Shown one piece after another: positions 9,725 through 19,307 of a DNA stretch of 64,000 bases (position 1 is the first letter of the stretch; each line of letters starts with the position of its first letter). The notes under the pieces were generated by a model. It was not told the DNA's origin and did not search any database. It saw nothing but the letters and a program-made list of their open reading frames with translations. The position numbers and the translations under genes are program-made. Source of the DNA: Gracilaria domingensis (Eukaryota; Rhodophyta; Florideophyceae; Gracilariales; Gracilariaceae); NCBI GenBank assembly GCA_022539475.1, contig VCMS01000040.1:38652-102651 (forward strand), given 5' to 3'.

Positions 9725-10833
9725 TGTATCATACAGGGACAGCCCTCCGCCGAGGGCTAGCGTTCCTCAATGGTGGATGTGCGTTGGGAGCGTTGACGCG
9801 CCAGGCTATTAGCGCGTTCCATGTTTGTAACACAGAGATTGGGGCGCCGTGTGTGGAGCGTTGCAAAACTCAAGGCGGCTGGCCAGCTTACGAAGATCAT
9901 CGGGAGGTTTGTCGATGCGCCTGGCCTCAAGAGGTGCAAATGCACGTTCCTCAGGGACCTTCCGGTCCTGCGTTGCGATTCGTTGCCATAAATGTTTGAT
10001 GAATGTTGGTGCAAATCAGGACCTCCTTTCCTGGGGAGCATTCGCTCGGTTCAGCCAGAGCGTATTTGGGGCTCCGGGGTTCCTGCGTCAAAACTCCACA
10101 ACTGGCGATGGTGCACACGAAGATGCATACGACGGTAGTCTGAACGATGGAGATTTGGCGTCTCCCTACGTAAAAGGCAGCGGGACGACAGCGGGACGAC
10201 AGCGGCAGGCGATGGGCGAGCTCGCGGAGGTGCCGGGGCGGTGGGCGGGCGGAGCGGCACCGGTTGTACCAAAGGATACCGTCGGTACTACCAACGGTGG
10301 CTTGCTCGACGACAAGTGGTTGCGTCCGGCGCGGGCAAAGCGATCTGCGCGGCGCGCCAGCCGCGCGCCAGCGGCGAGGGAACGCAGTGGAACAAATGCG
10401 CCAGCGGAAAAAGGGCGCGCCAAGCGGAAAATCGGCACCAAATCACAAGTTGAATGGCTTTTCACGTTTGGGCAAACGCATGTAAGTTGCGGCTGCAAAT
10501 TGCACGCGCGCGGCGCGCCGCGCAAACCGCCGCCCGCGGCGCGCGCCCATTGGCCGCGCCACGTATCAAGAGCGACGCGCGCGCAGTTTTGCCAGCCAGC
10601 GCGCGCGCGGCCGCGCTCGCTGAAAAGGCACAGCTCGCAACAAACACCAAATCACGCTGTCGCTTTTCCGCCTGTCTTTTTTGTCGCTGCTGTCGTTTTA
10701 TGGTTGAGCGACAGCCGTGGCGCGCGCCGTAGCGCCGCGTGTTCAATCCCCTCATATTGCGCGTCCATCGCCCGTCATGTTTCTGCTCCTCCCGTCCTCT
10801 TCGCTATCCTCTCGCTAGTCACCCCCGTCCGCC
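9725..10833. other. Non-coding spacer with a CpG-rich core
   Basis: No supported gene is seen. From about 10170 to 10640 the sequence is extremely rich in GCGC/CGCG runs, with a short tandem GCGGGACGACA at about 10182-10206. Long open frames here are by-products of the high GC content. The stretch probably includes the promoter of the gene at 10834. Confidence 0.5.
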
Positions 10834-11356
10834 GTGCCGCCCCCCGCCGCTGCCACCGCCGCCACCGCCGCCAACGCCCCGCGTGCCGCCCACCCCTCCC
10901 CCTCTGTCAAAACGCCCTTCAACTATGCGCCCAATTCTGCCACTGTTGCCGCTCGAGCTGCCCTGCGCGCTGCTGCAGACCGCCTCGACGTCGCCGAAAA
11001 GACCACCCACATTGCCGTCCAAGCTCAAGTCTACGTGGAGAACCGTCGTCGTTCCCGGCACCGCCCCCTCCATGGACGCCGACGTCGTGGGCGTCGCCCT
11101 GCTGGCCGCCGAGGCGCGTCGCCGAGGCGGGATCATGGTCCGAGAACGCGGCTATGTTGGGCTCAAGGGAAAGCGAGCCAGCGCTCTGTTGAAGGATCGT
11201 GTGCGATTGCTCGAGAAAGACGTCAACGCCATCGTCAAGACCATGGTTCGCGCAAAGCAACGAGTCAAGGCGCAGATGAGAAGTCGGCGCGCTGCCATCG
11301 CTGCTTCTACCACTGCTGCTGCCGCCGCCCCCGCTGCCACTGCTGCTAGCACATAG
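10834..11356 (+). CDS. Small unrecognised protein; frame switch near 11041
   Basis: The first half is coding-like in the frame from ATG 10834: Ala/Pro-rich, then an amphipathic helix with AALRAAADRLDVAEK. The second half is coding-like in the next frame up to the stop at 11356, with VALLAAEARRRGG, a basic helix KDRVRLLEKDVNAIVKTM and an Ala-rich tail. The change falls near 11041-11045, where one base too many would explain it. It could be a true frameshift, an assembly error or a tiny intron. As a whole it would be about 170 residues with two helical arms around a short beta-like segment. That shape recalls prefoldin-type proteins, but I cannot assign a family. It ends 149 bases from the convergent NudC gene. 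Confidence 0.4.
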
Positions 11357-11504
11357 CTTTGGCCAAACCTCCTTTTTCGGTCGTTGATTTCTATGTATAA
11401 CTACTGCTCTCAGACGTGTGTTAGATTAGTTGCGCACAAGCGCTCATGTAAATATCGTGGATCGTCATCATCGACACCACACACGCGCGCGCCACATTTT
11501 TCTT

Positions 11505-12136
11505 TTACTGCAGCTTTGCTTGACTAAAGTCCATTTCCGGGTGCTGTTGTTTAAACTTGTCGAACAGCTTCATCTTCTTCTGCTCGTCGCTGGTGGGCAG
11601 TCCGGCCGCTTTCTGCCGCTGATCGTACATCATTTTCTCCACCATGCCTCTCGTCTCGCCATCCAGGTCATCTAGTCTGCTGTTATCGGGCTGTATCTTA
11701 CTAATATCAACCTCGTCATGGCCGTCTATGACGCAACTCCACCACGTCATGTTGTCAGCCTTCTCGAGGTGGATGCTTACTGTGCTATCTTGGCGATCAA
11801 TCTGCCAGAAACATTCATCGGCACGCACCGCATATGAGAACCGCCCGCTCAGTACTGTATCTTGGTTGAGCTTCAAGCTGATTGCAGTGTCGCTGATCGT
11901 ACATTGGATTTGTCTGGCGGTGGTTGTGGCAGGAACTTTGAGTACAACACTCACTTCGGCCAGCGTCTGTGTCCAGGAATAATTGGGACCCTCGCCGCCA
12001 TTGCCCGCCGAGGGAGAGGGCCGTTCTACGCTCCACCGCAAACAACAAAAGAGGCAAGGTCAGCAAAAACGCGCTTCGCAGTAGCACCACCACGACTGAG
12101 TGCGACAAGATACGTACGAATCGTTGAGTCGGACAT
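11505..12136 (-). CDS. nudC: NudC-family co-chaperone (CS domain), one 92-base intron
   Basis: NudC proteins are HSP90 co-chaperones that stabilise dynein-pathway and WD40 clients in the cytosol. The protein has a PNYSWTQTL start of the CS/p23 domain, then WWSCVIDG, and the hallmark tail with GMVEKMMYDQRQKAAGLPTS and HPEMDFS, all characteristic of NUDC. The open frame has no ATG of its own. A first exon ATG TCC GAC TCA ACG ATT C (12136-12118) joined by GTACGT..TAG (intron 12117-12026) to the exon 12025-11505 gives 179 residues in frame. Animal NUDC is about 330 residues with an N-terminal dimer domain; this one is the short form, like plant and NUDCD2-type proteins. Confidence 0.88.
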
Positions 12137-12900
12137 GACAGCCTCTCTCGAGTGAAAATATTTTCGCGCAGCGTGTGCAAATTAGCGCGCGACGCCTCGG
12201 CGCGACAAAGACGTGCCCCACGTCGTATGGGAGCTTCTGCGTTGACGTCGGCGACGATGCGCCGCGAGACGATGGAGCGCTGTTGCAGCAACGTTTACAC
12301 ACGCCGTGCGTGCGCGCTTTTCGGTGACGCGGCTTGTGCATGTGCCACTTCAGTGCGCGTTTCGCAGCGGCGCTCTTCCACGTGCGTGACGTGTCCAAAC
12401 TTCGGATCAATCTATTTCGGGATCTCGACTTGCAACTACTGTAAGTTACCAAGGGTACAGGTACGTGTACGGTAATGCGAAGGTAAACGGTACCGTTGGT
12501 ACGGGTACCTGTACTGCAGCTTTAAGTGTAGTATGTGTAGAAAGGCTCTAATAATGTACTCGATCGTCCCTGTGCAGCCAAGTACCGTCGCAGATGGAGA
12601 TCGAATGGACTTGAAGCACATTGACGTTACTGAGGCCAAAGCTATCGACGGTAGCCTTCTAACTCCTTCGCGCATATCTTCACAGACATGCGCAGGGCAT
12701 CTAGAACGTGTAGATACTCAACAACACAGCCAGGTCTGCCATTGGGATGAGCGGCATGGTTGGCATTTGAGGATCCGCTGAACGTGTGCGACGTGTGTAC
12801 GCGTTGCACCCCTCAACTGTTGCTGAAAAGAGGACGGAGATGCAATACAAAATGAGTATCCCATCCATCCCCATCGCAAGGGGTTCGGAAAGCAATCTGC
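12137..12900. other. Spacer between NudC and glutathione synthetase
   Basis: This is a divergent promoter region for NudC (left) and glutathione synthetase (right). No gene is supported. An inverted repeat GTACAGGTAC (12455-12464) and GTACCTGTAC (12505-12514) sits inside a run of GGTAC motifs. A similar GTACAGGTAC string occurs near the right end of the repeat at 9126-9724. Confidence 0.45.
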
Positions 12901-14367
12901 ATGCCCGACAGTATGTTTCGCAGAGTGCCGAAGCCAACGCCGCCCGCTGTGCTCGAGGCCGTTTCTTACGCAGCGTCTCACGGCATTTTGATGTCCAGTG
13001 CAAAGCATGCTACGCCTGGAACAAGTCTAGTTCACGCCCCGTTCACGTATTATCCGAGCCCGTTTCACGCAGAGTCGTATAGACACGCGGTAGAAATCAC
13101 GCCGTACCTCAACTCGTTGGTGCATCGCATTGCTTCGGATCACAAGTATCTAAAGGACAAATTGGCTGCGACAATAGAGAGCGATGAATTTACGCGCCGA
13201 TTGTTTGCGCTGCTGGCGTGCTCTGAAGACCAGCCGCAGCAACGACGTGTGAAGTTTTCCATTTGTCGCTACGATTACTTTATGCATGTTGGCGAACATG
13301 GCGAGTACCGCTTGAGAATGGTCGAGATGAACTGCATAGCGGCTAGTTACGGCTGTCTTGGCACTAAGATATCTCACCTTCATCGCTATCTCAGCTCCCA
13401 TCCTGTTTCAAATGCGCACACTTCGTTGAAGCTCTTGCCTAAAACCGATGCATTGCATGCGTTACCCGCCGCACTTGCTACGGCTCACAAGGCATTCCTG
13501 GATGTGTGCGCGCCTGATTCATCAGTGCCTGTCGTGCTTGTCATGGTTGTGCAGCCAGGGGATACAAATTCATACGACCAAGACCTGTTGCGTCAGACGC
13601 TGTGGGAAAAACACTCGCTTGAGATGGTTCGTCTTTCCCTAGCGGACATCTACCAATGTGCGTCGTTGGATGCTTCGTCAAACCTAACATTAACATTGAG
13701 CGATCGATCACAACCACTCATTGCATCCATCGTATACTTTCGCGCAGGCTATACTCCAAATGACTTTGTAAGCGAGAAAGAATGGACCGCACGGGAAATA
13801 GTTGAGAAAAGTAGCGCGGCAAAATGTCCGTCCATTGCAATGCAGCTTGTTGGCACCAAGAAAATTCAACAAGTTCTGGATCAACCCGGGGAGGTGGAAC
13901 GGTTCTTACCAGAAGAACAGGCGAAAAAAATTCGTGCCACATTTGCTCGACAATTCGCTCTGGATGAAGATGAAGAGGAGGCGCATCGCATGACACAAAC
14001 CGCGATGGAAAACGAAATGGATTTTGTATTGAAACCACAACGAGAGGGAGGAGGGAACAATGTGTACGCACAACAGATGAAAGATGCTCTGCGTACCATG
14101 AGCGCGAAAGAACGAGCGGCGTTTGTTTTGATGGAACGTATCAGACCGCCGGCGTTCAAAAACGTTATGATACGAGATGGAATGGCGGTTGAAGATGAGC
14201 TTGTTGCGGAACTTGGCGTGTATGGTGTACATTTGAGCGTTGGAGACGAAGTGATTGATAACAGCACGGGCGGTACTTTGTTAAGAAGCAAACCGGCTTC
14301 CAAAGAAGACGGCGGGGTTTCTGCAGGCATAGCTCTACTAGATAGTCCTTTACTATTTGAACAATAA
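12901..14367 (+). CDS. GSS: Glutathione synthetase (eukaryotic type)
   Basis: ATP-dependent ligase joining gamma-glutamylcysteine and glycine, the last step of glutathione synthesis, expected in cytosol or plastid. At 488 residues it is close to the human enzyme (474). Key signatures of the eukaryotic GSS fold are present: RMVEMNCIAASYGCLG (about 139-154), the Gly-rich loop LKPQREGGGNNVYA (about 377-390), an MERI box after it, and AELGVYGVHLS near the C-terminus. The N-terminal 35 residues are weakly conserved, so the exact start (12901 or the next ATG at 12913) is uncertain. The gene is intronless and converges on PDCD5 with only 27 bases between stops. A decayed partial copy lies 0.9 kb downstream. 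Confidence 0.95.
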   Translation: MPDSMFRRVPKPTPPAVLEAVSYAASHGILMSSAKHATPGTSLVHAPFTYYPSPFHAESYRHAVEITPYLNSLVHRIASDHKYLKDKLAATIESDEFTRRLFALLACSEDQPQQRRVKFSICRYDYFMHVGEHGEYRLRMVEMNCIAASYGCLGTKISHLHRYLSSHPVSNAHTSLKLLPKTDALHALPAALATAHKAFLDVCAPDSSVPVVLVMVVQPGDTNSYDQDLLRQTLWEKHSLEMVRLSLADIYQCASLDASSNLTLTLSDRSQPLIASIVYFRAGYTPNDFVSEKEWTAREIVEKSSAAKCPSIAMQLVGTKKIQQVLDQPGEVERFLPEEQAKKIRATFARQFALDEDEEEAHRMTQTAMENEMDFVLKPQREGGGNNVYAQQMKDALRTMSAKERAAFVLMERIRPPAFKNVMIRDGMAVEDELVAELGVYGVHLSVGDEVIDNSTGGTLLRSKPASKEDGGVSAGIALLDSPLLFEQ

Positions 14368-14394
14368 CATCAACAAGAGGTAGCATTTTGTGGG

Positions 14395-14892
14395 CTAGAA
14401 ATCATCATCATCATCATCGTCGTCCTCGTCAAAGACCGGTTTTCTTCTCATGATGGTCACCTTTGTTCTCTTCTGTGTCTGCTCAGTAAGCGATCGCAGG
14501 ATGTCCTTCACCTGCTCCTCGTTAATCTTCCCTCGTAACTGACCGCCCTGTGCGCTGTTGATGAGGTAGGTTTCCACCTGTTGTGCGCGCTCCGGCTTGA
14601 CCAGTCTGATGTTGGCAAGCTTTTCCCTCGCGTCAGACGTCATGATTTGATTCAGAATGATTCGACGTTGTTCTTGCTGAGCTCTGTTAAGAGTGACGGC
14701 GAGGTTAGTGTTTGGTGGAGGCGCTTTGTTTTTGGTGGCGTTGAGACGCGTTTGAGATACCTACTCTTGTTGCTTGCGACGGAGTTCGAGCTCTTGCTCG
14801 GACGGCTGCTGTTGCGAACCTGGCGCGGCGCCGGCGCGCATCTGAGCCATGCGCTGTGCACGCCATTGAGCGAGGTCGGCGTCTTCTTCCAT
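14395..14892 (-). CDS. PDCD5: PDCD5/TFAR19 family protein, one 81-base intron
   Basis: PDCD5 is a small helical-bundle protein found from archaea to man, linked to apoptosis, TIP60/p53 and the CCT chaperonin. The second exon shows REKLANIRLVKPERAQQVE and TLINSAQ-like helices, the KVTIMRRK strand and an acidic Asp tail, all family hallmarks. The ORF alone lacks the N-terminal helix. It is supplied by exon 1 from ATG 14892 (MEEDADLAQWRAQRMAQM...), spliced with donor GTAGGT at 14764 and acceptor ..TTAACAG at 14684. The join is in frame and gives 138 residues (human 125). A longer in-frame start at 14982 is possible but adds nothing family-like. Confidence 0.9.
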
Positions 14893-15254
14893 GTTGTGGT
14901 ACGGCGTTCGGCCAAACAGGAGCGCTGCGAGGCACAGACGATTGTCGTCGGTGTCGAATATCCTTCGCGCAGCACATGCCACTTTGCAGGCCTGCGCCGC
15001 AAGCCCTGCGGATGCACAGGATCATTGAAGATCAGAGCTGAAGCATGTGCACGTATGCGCCATGTCGTCTTGACATGTCACGATGTCACATTGCATGTGA
15101 ACTGAAAAAAATATGGAACGTTTATATTTATTGGTCTAAACGGTGAACAAGACGTACACCTTCCTACATGCGAGAACAAATGCCGTGGTTTACTTTTAGG
15201 TCAATTATGAGTCAGAAACTCATCGAGTTGCTGACGACCTGAGGCTATGTGAAG

Positions 15255-15540
15255 AGAAGCGGGCGCTTGAAATGGTTCGCCTTTCTTTTGCAGACGTCTA
15301 CCGTTATCATTGAGCTGTAGAACACAACCACGCCGAATCCGTCGAATAGAATTCGCGCAGGTTACAAACCACCCCGACAAGTAATAGATCGCAATCAAAG
15401 CGGTTAAGAGAAGTAAAGCGTCAAAAGCGTGCGCCCATTGCCGTGTAACTTCTAGGCACGAACAAGATTCAGCAACAATCACAGCGTTTGTCACACACTG
15501 CCATCGAAACCGAAATGCATTTTGTGCTACACGATGAAAC
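15255..15540 (+). pseudogene. Decayed partial copy of glutathione synthetase
   Basis: Blocks match the neighbouring GSS gene at about 13605-14041 in order and on the same strand: GCTTGAAATGGTTCGCCT, CAGACGTCTACC, TTCGCGCAGG, CGCCCATTGC, CACGAACAAGATTCAGCAA and GAAATGCATTTTGTG. Several internal segments present in the gene are missing, and in-frame stops occur (for example TGA soon after the DVYRYH-like segment), so it is non-functional. No open frame on either strand across it is believable as a gene. It is best read as the relic of a local duplication of GSS with PDCD5 now between gene and relic. The middle of the enzyme only is represented. Confidence 0.75.
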
Positions 15541-15569
15541 ACCCTTTCCCCTCGTCCTCGACACAATGT

Positions 15570-15971
15570 TCAAACCACACGCTCGCCTTCAACACCGGCA
15601 AGAAACGCACCGCAATACGTCATCGGTAGAAACGAGCAGCTAGACAATACAGCAAACCACATCGGATGCGGAATCATAACCAAGTTCTGCAGCCCGAACA
15701 CCGTCAACAGCACGCCCAGAGCAACGGCCAGCTGCAGCTTATGACTGGCAGCCACCTTCGCCGTGAAGAAGCCGCCCACCACACTGCCGGCCACGTACGA
15801 CGCCTCCACGAACAGAAATGCGCCTAGCGGCATGCGTAGGATTTCCAGCGGCGTCAACGGCGATGGCGGGGGGTATACCCTGTGTCCGAAGCTCTGTACC
15901 ACGGCAATGATCACCGAGCTGAAGAAGAGACCCAGCAGGAAAGCAAGCGTGTTAATCGCGAGAGGATGCAT
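15570..15971 (-). CDS. Four-helix membrane protein of bacterial type
   Basis: 133 residues from ATG 15971 (the frame is open upstream to a TTG). Four hydrophobic helices are visible: about 7-27, 48-68 (with ASYVAGSVVGGFFTAK), 76-93 and 103-127. Polar motifs GHRVYPPPSPL after helix 1 and MIPHPMWF before helix 4 resemble a family of small hypothetical membrane proteins I know from bacteria such as Bacteroidetes, where GH-x-x-YPPP and IPHP-x-WF recur. Function unknown. It is intronless and starts 30 bases from the GSS relic. Transfer from a bacterium is plausible but unproven. Confidence 0.6.
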   Translation of the reverse strand: MHPLAINTLAFLLGLFFSSVIIAVVQSFGHRVYPPPSPLTPLEILRMPLGAFLFVEASYVAGSVVGGFFTAKVAASHKLQLAVALGVLLTVFGLQNLVMIPHPMWFAVLSSCSFLPMTYCGAFLAGVEGERVV

Positions 15972-16461
15972 TCTACGCAAGTGCCTTGCCGCGAGCTCGA
16001 TGATCGATGATTTGCCACTTGCTCAAGCAAGGGCACATACGCGCCAATTTGAGCCTCATTTTCGTTTGAGCTTGTCGGTTTGCTGATTCATGCCTGTTCC
16101 TCGCCTTTTCTGATCAGCTTGGTATCTCACCAATGTGCTGCAGGTATAGGATAACGGGTGCTATAGGGATAAGACGGCTAGCCCTCCTCTCTCATCCCCT
16201 TCCGTCTAATCCCCATATCTCTGTCAGACCCTTCGCTACAAATTATTGTCGCATGGAGACGTAAAACATAGTCACAATGCCAAGATTTCTTCTTCAGGAG
16301 AAAGACATCGTCAGTGGATTGGGGGGCGCTTGGAGTATGTCAAGTTTTACTGATCGCCTGCTAAACCCTATCCTTGCAGCGAAGTGATATGTTTTGCACC
16401 GCTTGCTGCACTCTTTTCAAAAAGGTTAAGCTTCGGAAACAACTATGATGCCTGCGTCTCC
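15972..16461. other. Spacer, nothing recognised
   Basis: About 490 bases between the membrane protein and the orphan protein. I see only short frames, AT-rich patches and a GATAAGACGG-type stretch near 16170. It must hold the promoter of the leftward membrane-protein gene and the 3' end of the leftward orphan gene. Confidence 0.4.
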
Positions 16462-18801
16462 TCAAAAGCCTGCGTCTAAGAGGTCTCCCATAGTAGCTGC
16501 GTTCACCCAGTAGCATAGCATATGTGTATTATCTATAGTCATACCCTTCTCCATGTGTATGATCTCAATATGTCCAGGAGCAATGTCCGCTTTCCTTGGT
16601 TTAACATCGTTGAGAATTCCAAGTCGGTCGTGATAACGGTTTTTTGAATTTCTAATAACCATAATCGCCATCTTACTACATCGTAGAACTATATGTTCTT
16701 CACTCAACCGTTCCAAAAGGTAAAGTTGCTCCCCAATTTGCTGACCTTCGTCACCTACGCCACGAACTTTCCTGCACGGCGTTCCAGCCATTTGAATACC
16801 TCGATCATACACCAGTAATGCTATTCTCTGCCGCTCTCTCCGGTATTTTCTTTCCAATACCACCGAATAACATGCAAGACCCCTGCTGGCGTACGTGTGG
16901 CAAACATTCAAGGAAGCCAGTATCGATACCATTTCTCGCACTATCCAGTCTTTGTCCAGAGCATCTGAACTTTGTCGGTATACCAGTTCGTAAAGCTGTG
17001 AAATCGATATTTTCCCCTTTTCTTCCTGAGACTTTGAAGCTCCATATATCAGCTCTGCGAGCCGTCCCTCACATGGTTTTGTCAAACCTTCGCTACCATG
17101 TGCATCGAGTGCCAAAAGCTCAAGAGCTATCACGGGATCATCCACATCATCCAGGAGAAGAGATAGGCATACGAGCGCCCCGCCAAGCTCCGCATATGTT
17201 CTCGTGACTCCAATTTGTTTGGTCTCGTATGTACAGCGCAAATACCTATCCATTTTTGGATACACCAGCATTGTTTGGTACATTGGCATATATATGCCTT
17301 CGTCGTTCAGTGTTTCATATATCCTGGGTCGGTCCTCTCTTATGGATCCTGTCAGCTGTGCGCTGACTCGAGCTCTGGTCATCAATTCCCCTTTAACAAT
17401 TCGGTCCAACCATAAAGAGCCTGACATTGACTTTCGCGAGTCATGAGTCGCCAATCTAGATATGGATACCTTCTTATACTGGGCAGCCGCTATCCTCACA
17501 GCCTGAGAGCCTGCTGCTAGAAGCAAAGCCTCTGCTTTTGCGATAGCCCCAGTACCCCCTATAAGAATGGGTAACATTTCCTCCCCTTCTACGCTAGTTT
17601 CCACGTTAACTTCGCTCCATTTGGAAGACAGTTGTTCCTCATATTTATCTGCAACGGCTCCGCGATGCTTTCGCTGCTCTTGCAAAGTCATGAAAAACTT
17701 CGGGGAACCTGTGAAAGAAGAAAGCTTTCTGTAGTAGCTTTTCACAAGGTTCCGCATTAAATTCTCGCACTCACGAAAGTGACCAAACACGCTTAGAGCA
17801 GACCCATGATTTATCTTTCCGTACAAGCGAGACAGCTGCTGCACAGGTTCGCTGGCCGTTCCAACATGTATCCAAGTATTATGAGGGTCCATGGCAATAG
17901 TAAGCAGAAGGGCAACCATTCCAGTTTGAACAGAGTCTACATACTTCAACATGCGGGCGCATTGCATGAGAAGAAGGCCGCCATTTGGAAACATTTCGTC
18001 CCCGCGTTCATGGAAAACATGCTGCCCAAACTCATTGCCGGAAATTTCTCCTGACGAAAGACTGCACTTGAGAAGTGCAATATCTCCCTCTTCGTTTCTC
18101 TCAATGTACAATATATGCTCGTCTGTATGGATCAAGTTATAGGGCCGCTCTGCCGGAGAAGAACAATAAACCAAAGGTTTGTCCAGCAACTGTGCTTCAG
18201 GATTGCTACACGGTTTAAGATTTCTCAGAGCTGCGATCAAGTCGCGCCCTGTAAGATCCCGCGGGGATGGCCCGTAAACTTTGCAACTTGCAAAACGTAT
18301 ACCAGCGAGACGCAAACATTCATCAACTAAATTTGAAGCACCTTCAACCTCCATCAGCTTGTCAGTAACAAGCAACGCGGCCGTACCCAAGTTACGATCA
18401 GTATCGCTTATTTGTAGCACATCGTCGATGAGCGATCTAGCCATGTCGGGATTATAAAGTAAGCGAAGCATCTTGGCTTGAAATTCGCCACGAACCACAT
18501 CGAGCTCGGCCAGAGCGCGGGCAACTGTGGTTCGCTGCTCATGATGCATGGAACGCACCCAATGGGCCTCTATGTCTGAAAGTCCATCCAGTCGTAGTAC
18601 ACGAAGCTTGTGCGTACCCGCTTCGTGGGCGTACATCTTTTGCAGGAGACGGTGATGAGCTCGTTCGAGGGTGTACCCATGCTTCACGTTCGTGGGGTAG
18701 GAGAGCACCTTCGCAATTGTTCGACCGAGTTTAGTTGGGTCTGCCACGTAGTTCGAAAACGTTTTGATGTTGCTCAATGCGTCTGAGACTGGTAGAGCCA
18801 T
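16462..18801 (-). CDS. 779-residue orphan protein
   Basis: A single open frame from ATG 18801 (MALPVSDALSNIKTF...). The frame is open a further 73 codons upstream but without an ATG, and that part looks non-coding. The protein is largely helical with mixed charge; no signal peptide, clear membrane helix or repeat is seen. Segments such as NGGLLLMQCARMLKYVDSVQ, LPILIGGTGAIAKAEALLLA and GGALVCLSLLLDDVDDP look like buried structural helices. I do not recognise any enzyme motif. A structural protein of old viral origin (for example a totivirus-like capsid) would fit the size, lack of introns and lack of relatives, but this is a guess; it looks whole. Otherwise it is a lineage-specific gene. Confidence 0.6.
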   Translation of the reverse strand: MALPVSDALSNIKTFSNYVADPTKLGRTIAKVLSYPTNVKHGYTLERAHHRLLQKMYAHEAGTHKLRVLRLDGLSDIEAHWVRSMHHEQRTTVARALAELDVVRGEFQAKMLRLLYNPDMARSLIDDVLQISDTDRNLGTAALLVTDKLMEVEGASNLVDECLRLAGIRFASCKVYGPSPRDLTGRDLIAALRNLKPCSNPEAQLLDKPLVYCSSPAERPYNLIHTDEHILYIERNEEGDIALLKCSLSSGEISGNEFGQHVFHERGDEMFPNGGLLLMQCARMLKYVDSVQTGMVALLLTIAMDPHNTWIHVGTASEPVQQLSRLYGKINHGSALSVFGHFRECENLMRNLVKSYYRKLSSFTGSPKFFMTLQEQRKHRGAVADKYEEQLSSKWSEVNVETSVEGEEMLPILIGGTGAIAKAEALLLAAGSQAVRIAAAQYKKVSISRLATHDSRKSMSGSLWLDRIVKGELMTRARVSAQLTGSIREDRPRIYETLNDEGIYMPMYQTMLVYPKMDRYLRCTYETKQIGVTRTYAELGGALVCLSLLLDDVDDPVIALELLALDAHGSEGLTKPCEGRLAELIYGASKSQEEKGKISISQLYELVYRQSSDALDKDWIVREMVSILASLNVCHTYASRGLACYSVVLERKYRRERQRIALLVYDRGIQMAGTPCRKVRGVGDEGQQIGEQLYLLERLSEEHIVLRCSKMAIMVIRNSKNRYHDRLGILNDVKPRKADIAPGHIEIIHMEKGMTIDNTHMLCYWVNAATMGDLLDAGF

Positions 18802-19091
18802 GGTTTGACAGGTGCCTACAACGGATGGGGCGATGCTGTTTCGGCGCGGAGAAGAAAGGACGACTGAGCAAAGGTTCGAAATGCACCAAAGATAGGCACA
18901 GATAGTGCGTGAGTTTAGAGGAATGTCACGAAATGTGAGAAGGGGCGTGGATGATGATGATGATCTCAAACCATTCGTTAGGTGCCGTGCAAAGGCTGAT
19001 GGCCTTCCACCCCCAGGCAAACCTTACTCATGGTTGAGTTACTGTACCTTTGGTACTTGCAAGGCTATGCGCCCCTCTCACACTTTGTGTC

Positions 19092-19307
19092 GAGGAGGCT
19101 CGCCACTGACAAGACTTCTCCAATCGAAGACGATGACAACTGGGACACATAGTGCCACCTTGAGGAGGCTCGCCACTGCCAGACCGTCAGGCAAGCCTCC
19201 TCCAAATAACGACGAGCACAACCGGTATGAAAAGCATCATTTCACAGAGGCTTGCCACTGGTAGGGAAGTTGATGCTTAGCCAGACTTCCTAATGCAGGC
19301 CTCCTCC
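19092..19307. repeat. Direct and inverted copies of a GAGGAGGCTCGCCACTG motif
   Basis: GAGGAGGCTCGCCACTG occurs at 19092-19108 and 19162-19178, with a related GAGGCTTGCCACTG at 19247-19260. The inverted form GGCAAGCCTCCTCC lies at 19190-19203 and GCAGGCCTCCTCC at 19295-19307. Five copies in 216 bases between two divergent genes could be a binding-site cluster or a decayed foldback element. Nothing else is seen in the 0.85-kb spacer 18802-19659. Confidence 0.65.

Noticed and set aside
9849-11192. 447-codon open frame on the plus strand
   Set aside because: It runs through extremely GC-rich DNA, is full of Arg/Ala/Pro/Cys, and competes with better frames at 10834-11356. It is a composition artefact.
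15201-15566. 121-codon leftward frame
   Set aside because: It is antisense to the glutathione synthetase relic and has no ATG-based or family support.
18802-19020. 73-codon N-terminal extension of the orphan protein
   Set aside because: It opens at TTG, lacks any Met, and is Ser/Leu/Arg-rich like random sequence. The ATG at 18801 is preferred.
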